Below, piece by piece: positions 60,062-64,000 of a stretch of DNA of 64,000 nucleotides (its first letter is position 1; each line of letters begins with the position of its first letter). Source of the stretch: Clostridiales bacterium. Lineage in GTDB: Bacteria > Bacillota > Clostridia > Peptostreptococcales > Anaerovoracaceae. The stretch lies in the NCBI GenBank assembly GCA_015058215.1, contig SVCU01000006.1, forward strand, positions 1-64,000. Direction: 5' to 3'. The translations under genes and the position numbers were made by a program. The notes beneath the pieces are model-generated. The model was given only the letters and a program-made list of their open reading frames with translations. It was not told where the DNA came from and searched no databases.

Positions 60062-60460
60062 ATGATGGAGTACGATAAGCTGTACAGCAGCTGCACCAAG
60101 GGCTGGAAGGAATTCCAGCTGGCCAGCGGCCACAGTTCCACCACCGTTATTTTCTTTGAAGAACCAAAGATTCTGGCAAAGGTGGAAGCCAAAGGCAAGG
60201 TAGCCTTTCTGAACGAAGCCGGCCAGGTTCTGGCAGAGGCGGATGTCAGCGCCCAGACCGGCGGCCGCGAAGTCTACGAAACCCTTCGCTGCTGCGCAGA
60301 GGATGGAACCCTGCAGCTGCAGTTCCCCGTGGTGGAATGGATCGATAACTATCCCCACTGCGACGGCGAGCACGACCGCTGGGACAGCCGCGTTCTCGGC
60401 TACCATACGGTAACCTTTGATCTCCGGACCTGTGCCGTGACCGTTTTGGAAAGAGCATAG
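60062..60460 (+). CDS. Conserved-looking soluble protein of unknown function
   Basis: A 132-residue protein with Trp and Tyr spread throughout (TKGWKEFQLASGHSSTTVIF; FPVVEWIDNYPHCDGEHDRW) that looks beta-rich. No signal peptide or known motif. The AAAGGATG ribosome site fits ATG 60062 or the next codon 60065. It sits between the zinc-ribbon protein and the PLD gene, all on the + strand with short gaps. Confidence 0.75.
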   Translation: MMEYDKLYSSCTKGWKEFQLASGHSSTTVIFFEEPKILAKVEAKGKVAFLNEAGQVLAEADVSAQTGGREVYETLRCCAEDGTLQLQFPVVEWIDNYPHCDGEHDRWDSRVLGYHTVTFDLRTCAVTVLERA

Positions 60461-60480
60461 CGCAGAGGAAACGAATCTTT

Positions 60481-61617
60481 ATGGAACAGGAACGTTACCG
60501 TGACCTGACCCTGCTGGTGGACGGAAAGAATGCCTTTCCGGAGATCCTCCGGTGCATGGAGCAGGCGCAAAAATCCATATACATCAATATGTTCATCTGG
60601 CGGGACGATGCCATCGGCAACCGTTTGGGACAGGCCGTCCTGGCTGCGGCGGAGCGAGGCGTGCAGGTGGAACTTTCCATCGACCGCTACGGCGTGGTGC
60701 TGGAAAAATCCGAGGAATGCAAGCGCTCCTTCTTCCACAAGAAGCAGACGCTGACGGAAAAGATCAAGACCAAGGGGCTGGAGATCCTGTACCCCATGCC
60801 CGGTGCGCCGAAAAAAACCAGGGACGAAGAAACGGAGCTGTACCGCCGCATCATGAGCCATCCGAGCATCCGCGTCAGCGAGGCGGTGTTCAAGGCGGAC
60901 CATTCCAAATACTATATTTTCGATGATACGATCCTGATCATGGGCGGCATCAACGTGGAGGATAAGGAAAACGGCGCTGACATGCAGGGTCGGGTCTACC
61001 AGGATTACATGGTAAAGATGGAAGGGGCAGCTCATGCAGAGGCCCTTCGGGCCAAGCTGCAGCGGGGTGAAAACCTGCGGGAGGATTACTATTTCGGTGT
61101 GAACTCCAAGGACTGCCGGCCCCATTTCTTTGAGATGGAAGACCGCTACTTCGAACTGATCGCCGGGGCGAAGAAGGAACTGACCATCACCATGGCCTAT
61201 TTTTCGCCGCTGAAAAAGTTTACGGATGCCATTCTTGAGGCATATAAAAGAGGGGTCAAAGTGACCGTGCTGGTGCCGGAACGGGCCAATTATCAGGATT
61301 CCATCAATCGCAGAACGGTGCGCCGGCTGCTGAAGGGATCCGCCGGCGGCATCACCGTGTACATGAGCCCCAAAATGGTACATACCAAACTGGTGGCCAA
61401 TGAGAGCTGGATCTCCTTTGGCTCCACCAACATTACGAAAAAGGCCTTCCGGCAGCTTTCGGAACTGAACCTTTTCGTGAAAAATGACGAGTCGGCCTTC
61501 TGCAAGGCTCTTCGGGAAAGCGTGGCGGAGAACCAGCACCTTTCCAAACAGATCACCGATTATAAAACCATTTCGTACAACTATATTCTTGGCTGGGCCG
61601 AAGGCCTGCTGCTGTAA
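60481..61617 (+). CDS. Phospholipase D-family protein (cardiolipin synthase-like)
   Basis: A 378-residue protein with two PLD half sites. The first is complete, HSKYYIFD, followed by GGIN; the second reads HTKLVANE followed by FGSTN, with Glu where the HxK(x4)D motif usually has Asp. YINMFIWRDD and ITMAYFSP precede the two sites as in cardiolipin synthases. There is no N-terminal membrane helix, unlike classical Cls. Probable role: phospholipid transfer or hydrolysis; nuclease activity is an alternative. Confidence 0.87.
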   Translation: MEQERYRDLTLLVDGKNAFPEILRCMEQAQKSIYINMFIWRDDAIGNRLGQAVLAAAERGVQVELSIDRYGVVLEKSEECKRSFFHKKQTLTEKIKTKGLEILYPMPGAPKKTRDEETELYRRIMSHPSIRVSEAVFKADHSKYYIFDDTILIMGGINVEDKENGADMQGRVYQDYMVKMEGAAHAEALRAKLQRGENLREDYYFGVNSKDCRPHFFEMEDRYFELIAGAKKELTITMAYFSPLKKFTDAILEAYKRGVKVTVLVPERANYQDSINRRTVRRLLKGSAGGITVYMSPKMVHTKLVANESWISFGSTNITKKAFRQLSELNLFVKNDESAFCKALRESVAENQHLSKQITDYKTISYNYILGWAEGLLL

Positions 61618-61632
61618 GAGAAAGGACCGTCT

Positions 61633-62502
61633 ATGTTACAGGATCTGGCCTACGGCCGTCTCGAAAACGAATTTAAGAAGAATATGAAGCCCGTGGGGGC
61701 GGACCGCGTCGTCTGCGTGCAGGACGGCAGCATTCTGATCAAACGGGAAGCGGACGATACCCTGTCTCTGCCCACCTGTCAGGAAGTCACCGGCTGGGCC
61801 ACGGAAAACCGCTGGCCTTGCTGGGGGGAGACCCCGTTCCAGTATGTGTTCCGCATGCAGGATGAAGATTATTATATCTGGATGGGCAATGCGGGGAGCT
61901 GCTCCGATGAGGCCTACCGTTACGAACTCACCGGCTCTCTGCGCCAGATCACATCCAAGGACATCTGCTACGCGGCCATGACCGCCTGGCATCTGTTCAA
62001 CTGGTACAAGAACAGCCGCTTCTGCGGCGCCTGCGGCACTGCCACCGTTCACGACGAAAACGAACGCATGATGCGCTGCCCCAGCTGCGGCAACATGATC
62101 TTCCCTCGCATCAATCCTTCCGTTATTATCGCACTCACCGATGGCGACAAGCTGCTGCTGAGCAAATATGCCGGCCGCGCCTATACCCGCTATGCTCTGC
62201 TGGCCGGTTTCATGGAGATCGGCGAAACCGCGGAACAGTGCGTCGCCCGCGAGGTCATGGAAGAAGTGGGCCTGAAGGTGAAGAACGTTCGCTACTATAA
62301 GACCCAGCCTTGGGGCATTGCCGGCAACATCCTGATGGGGTTCTACTGCGATCTGGACGGCGACAATACCATCACCCTGGATGAAACGGAACTGGCCATG
62401 GCCGATTGGTACCACCGAGACAACCTGCCCGCCTGGGATGACGGCATCAGCCTCACCCGTGAAATGATCCGCGTCTTCGGCGAAGGCAACGAACCCAAAT
62501 AA
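61633..62502 (+). CDS. nudC: NADH pyrophosphatase / NAD-capped RNA hydrolase
   Basis: A 289-residue Nudix enzyme. Zinc ribbon CGACGTA ... CPSCG (about 134-155), NudC block MIFPRINPSVI, and the Nudix box GFMEIGETAEQCVAREVMEEVG with all expected Gly, Glu and Arg positions (split here: GFMEIGE and REVMEEVG). It splits NAD(H) or removes NAD caps from RNA. AAAGGA upstream of ATG 61633. Confidence 0.93.
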   Translation: MLQDLAYGRLENEFKKNMKPVGADRVVCVQDGSILIKREADDTLSLPTCQEVTGWATENRWPCWGETPFQYVFRMQDEDYYIWMGNAGSCSDEAYRYELTGSLRQITSKDICYAAMTAWHLFNWYKNSRFCGACGTATVHDENERMMRCPSCGNMIFPRINPSVIIALTDGDKLLLSKYAGRAYTRYALLAGFMEIGETAEQCVAREVMEEVGLKVKNVRYYKTQPWGIAGNILMGFYCDLDGDNTITLDETELAMADWYHRDNLPAWDDGISLTREMIRVFGEGNEPK

Positions 62503-62542
62503 ACGAAGAACATTGGCAATCTGCTGTGAAAGGAGGAAAGGC

Positions 62543-63367
62543 ATGGCTTCTCTGGAACAACCGAAAAAGAGATCGGCACTGCGCAGAAAACTGGGCATGG
62601 CCTATTACGGGCTGCGCCGCAAACTGCTGTGGATCACCATGGATCGGAAGTTTGCCAAGACCCGGCAGCAGGAACCCCTTCCTTACCAATATTTCGACCA
62701 CAAAACCATTCTGCTGCGCAAACTGAAAGATGTGGACATGTGGATGCAGCGCAACAAGGTGACCAACCTGAAGATCGCAGTTTCCCAAATCGACGGCATC
62801 CTGCTGCGTCCCGGCGAAGTGTTCAGCTACTGGAAGCTCATCGGAAAGCCCACCAAGCAGAAGGGGTATGTGGACGGCATGGTGCTGAAAAACGGCACCG
62901 TTACCGCCGGCACCGGCGGCGGCCTTTGCCAGCTGTCCAACCTGATCTTCTGGATGACGGCCCATACGCCTTTGACCATTGTGGAACGGCACCGCCACGG
63001 CTACGATGTATTTCCCGATTCCAACCGCACCCAGCCCTTCGGCAGCGGTGCCACCTGCTTCTGGCCTCACGGCGATCTGATGATCCAGAACAACACCCAG
63101 GACACCTACCAACTGGTGCTGAAAGTGGGAAGCCGGTACCTGGAAGGGGAATGGCGGGTCTCGCGCCTGCCCGATTACCACTTTGAAGTGGTGGAACGAA
63201 ACCACGAAATGAAAGGGGAATACTGGGGCGGCTACAGCCGTCACAACGAACTGTACCAGCAGTGCTACGACATTGAGGGCAATCTGCTGGGCGAACAGCT
63301 TCTGGTGAAGAATTCCGCCATCATGATGTACAGCCCCTTCCTGGAATGGGACCCCGACAAACAGTAA
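62543..63367 (+). CDS. VanW family protein
   Basis: A 274-residue protein with the VanW signature: LRPGEVFSYWKLIGKPT, GGGLCQLSNLIFW, ERHRHGYDVFP, followed by DLMIQNNT and YLEGEWR. VanW proteins occur in vancomycin-resistance clusters and broadly in Bacillota, with unknown function, probably cell-wall related. No signal peptide is evident. No other van genes nearby. GAAAGGAGG precedes ATG 62543. Confidence 0.9.
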   Translation: MASLEQPKKRSALRRKLGMAYYGLRRKLLWITMDRKFAKTRQQEPLPYQYFDHKTILLRKLKDVDMWMQRNKVTNLKIAVSQIDGILLRPGEVFSYWKLIGKPTKQKGYVDGMVLKNGTVTAGTGGGLCQLSNLIFWMTAHTPLTIVERHRHGYDVFPDSNRTQPFGSGATCFWPHGDLMIQNNTQDTYQLVLKVGSRYLEGEWRVSRLPDYHFEVVERNHEMKGEYWGGYSRHNELYQQCYDIEGNLLGEQLLVKNSAIMMYSPFLEWDPDKQ

Positions 63368-63444
63368 CATTTGTGCACTGCACGGAAGTAAAACGCCTGG
63401 GTCTGCGCTTTTCTGCAGCCCGATTCACAAAAGGAGAAGATACA

Positions 63445-63837
63445 ATGAACAGAGAAGAACGCGCCGCAAAAGCGGTAGAATTGAAGCATGGCGGTTACAA
63501 CTGCTGCCAGGCTGTGGCCTGCGCCTTTGCAGATAAAGTCAATATGGACGAAGCGCAGCTGAAGCAGATCGGCCTGGGCTTCGGCGGCGGCATGGCTACC
63601 ATGGACGGCACCTGCGGCGCCCTCTGCGGTGCGATCATGGTGAACAGCCTGGCTGCAGACCCCAAACTGGTTCGCGGAAATTCCAAGTTCCTGGTACAGA
63701 ACTTCAATGAACTTTGCGGCGCAACCATCTGCAAAGAACTGAAGGGCATCGGCACCGGCATCATGCTGTGCAGCTGCGACGACTGCGTGAAGAATGCAAC
63801 CCTGCTCACTGCCGACCTTTTCGAAGACGCAGAATAG
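63445..63837 (+). CDS. C_GCAxxG_C_C family putative redox protein
   Basis: A 130-residue protein with the pattern that names the family: YNCCQAVACAF, GGGMATMDGTCGALCGAIM, LCGATICKELKG and a final LCSCDDCVKNA. The spaced cysteines suggest a redox or metal centre. Function unknown; occurs mainly in anaerobes. AAAGGAG lies upstream. The last 160 bases of the window after it hold no gene apart from a terminator. Confidence 0.9.
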   Translation: MNREERAAKAVELKHGGYNCCQAVACAFADKVNMDEAQLKQIGLGFGGGMATMDGTCGALCGAIMVNSLAADPKLVRGNSKFLVQNFNELCGATICKELKGIGTGIMLCSCDDCVKNATLLTADLFEDAE

Positions 63838-63957
63838 CGCCCCTTTTTCCTTTCTGAAAATCTGACGGTACGGTACGAATTCCGCTTTTGCAGTGCGCTT
63901 GTCGCTTCTGCACCGCGCTTGCTGCTGTACGTCAAAAAACTTGTGGATCCGTCCTTG

Positions 63958-63987
63958 AAACAGGTATGCCTTTGCATACCTGTTTTT
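63958..63987. terminator. Rho-independent terminator near the window end
   Basis: A 12-bp stem AAACAGGTATGC/GCATACCTGTTT closing CTTT, with T tail; likely usable from both sides. Confidence 0.85.
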
Positions 63988-64000
63988 ACATTTCTCCGGG

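Noticed and set aside
62543..63367. VanW as a sign of vancomycin resistance
   Set aside because: No vanA/B/H/X/R/S genes are near; VanW proteins are common in Bacillota without resistance.
1..64000. CRISPR array, insertion sequence or prophage
   Set aside because: No regularly spaced direct repeats of CRISPR length, no transposase or integrase, and only one phage-type gene (Bro-N) were seen.

Overview
The window reads as chromosome of an anaerobic, fairly GC-rich Bacillota (Firmicutes). Evidence: the order pyrH-frr-uppS-cdsA-dxr-rseP-ispG-polC, a PolC-type replicase, tmk-holB-ricT-trmN6, T-box control, strong AGGAGG ribosome binding sites, a complete Rnf complex and a butyrate kinase. Whether it is a Negativicute (Acidaminococcus-like) or a Clostridium relative is not settled by the sequence. 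I see no phage block, transposase, CRISPR array or rRNA; the only mobile-type gene is a solitary Bro-N antirepressor-like gene.

Layout. 0-10.4 kb: translation, isoprenoid and lipid genes and polC, packed on the + strand. 10.4-12.9 kb: an interrupted sigma factor with its membrane partner, a small secreted protein, and about 590 bases without a convincing gene that hold a structured inverted-repeat element. 12.9-17.6 kb: a GH18 hydrolase, a T-box leader in front of an acyl-CoA ligase, and pyruvate kinase. 17.7-20.7 kb: a minus-strand HTH/superoxide-reductase fusion and the Bro-N gene, a membrane protein and tRNA-Glu. 20.8-27.5 kb: thrC and rnfCDGEAB. 27.6-29.2 kb: a metal-responsive ArsR/SmtB repressor with a CDF zinc exporter, and tRNA-Ser. 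29.3-38.3 kb: transporters (NSS, MATE, YfcC), a PanE-like reductase, a PatB-type C-S lyase and an ABC exporter. 38.3-43.1 kb: gapA, buk, uvrB, glsB-like. 43.1-45.6 kb: minus-strand DUF2812, PrcB-like and lipase genes. 45.8-49.9 kb: fsa, a 45-residue membrane peptide, tmk, holB, ricT, trmN6. 50-54 kb: a DUF2975/HTH pair, a DUF4173 protein, tRNA-Leu, sstT. 54.1-56.1 kb: minus-strand ZIP and CorC-like genes. 56.2-64 kb: DUF134-NifX fusion, UPF0158, rlmD, small proteins, a PLD-family enzyme, nudC, VanW and a C_GCAxxG_C_C protein.

How it fits together: lower glycolysis (gapA, pyk), butyrate kinase and Rnf, which couples ferredoxin oxidation to an ion gradient, fit a fermentative energy metabolism. 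The Na+-coupled carriers (NSS, SstT) could draw on a Na+ gradient if Rnf pumps Na+.

Most worth a second look: a PolC with no sign of the proofreading exonuclease normally inserted in its PHP domain; a T-box riboswitch directly ahead of an AMP-forming acyl-CoA ligase; a DNA-binding protein fused to a desulfoferrodoxin domain that keeps the iron ligands but lacks the usual catalytic lysine; a sigma factor with an in-frame TAG; two unassigned structured RNA elements (12.72-12.86 kb and 44.54-44.61 kb); and a group of promoters with TTGC-type -35 boxes.
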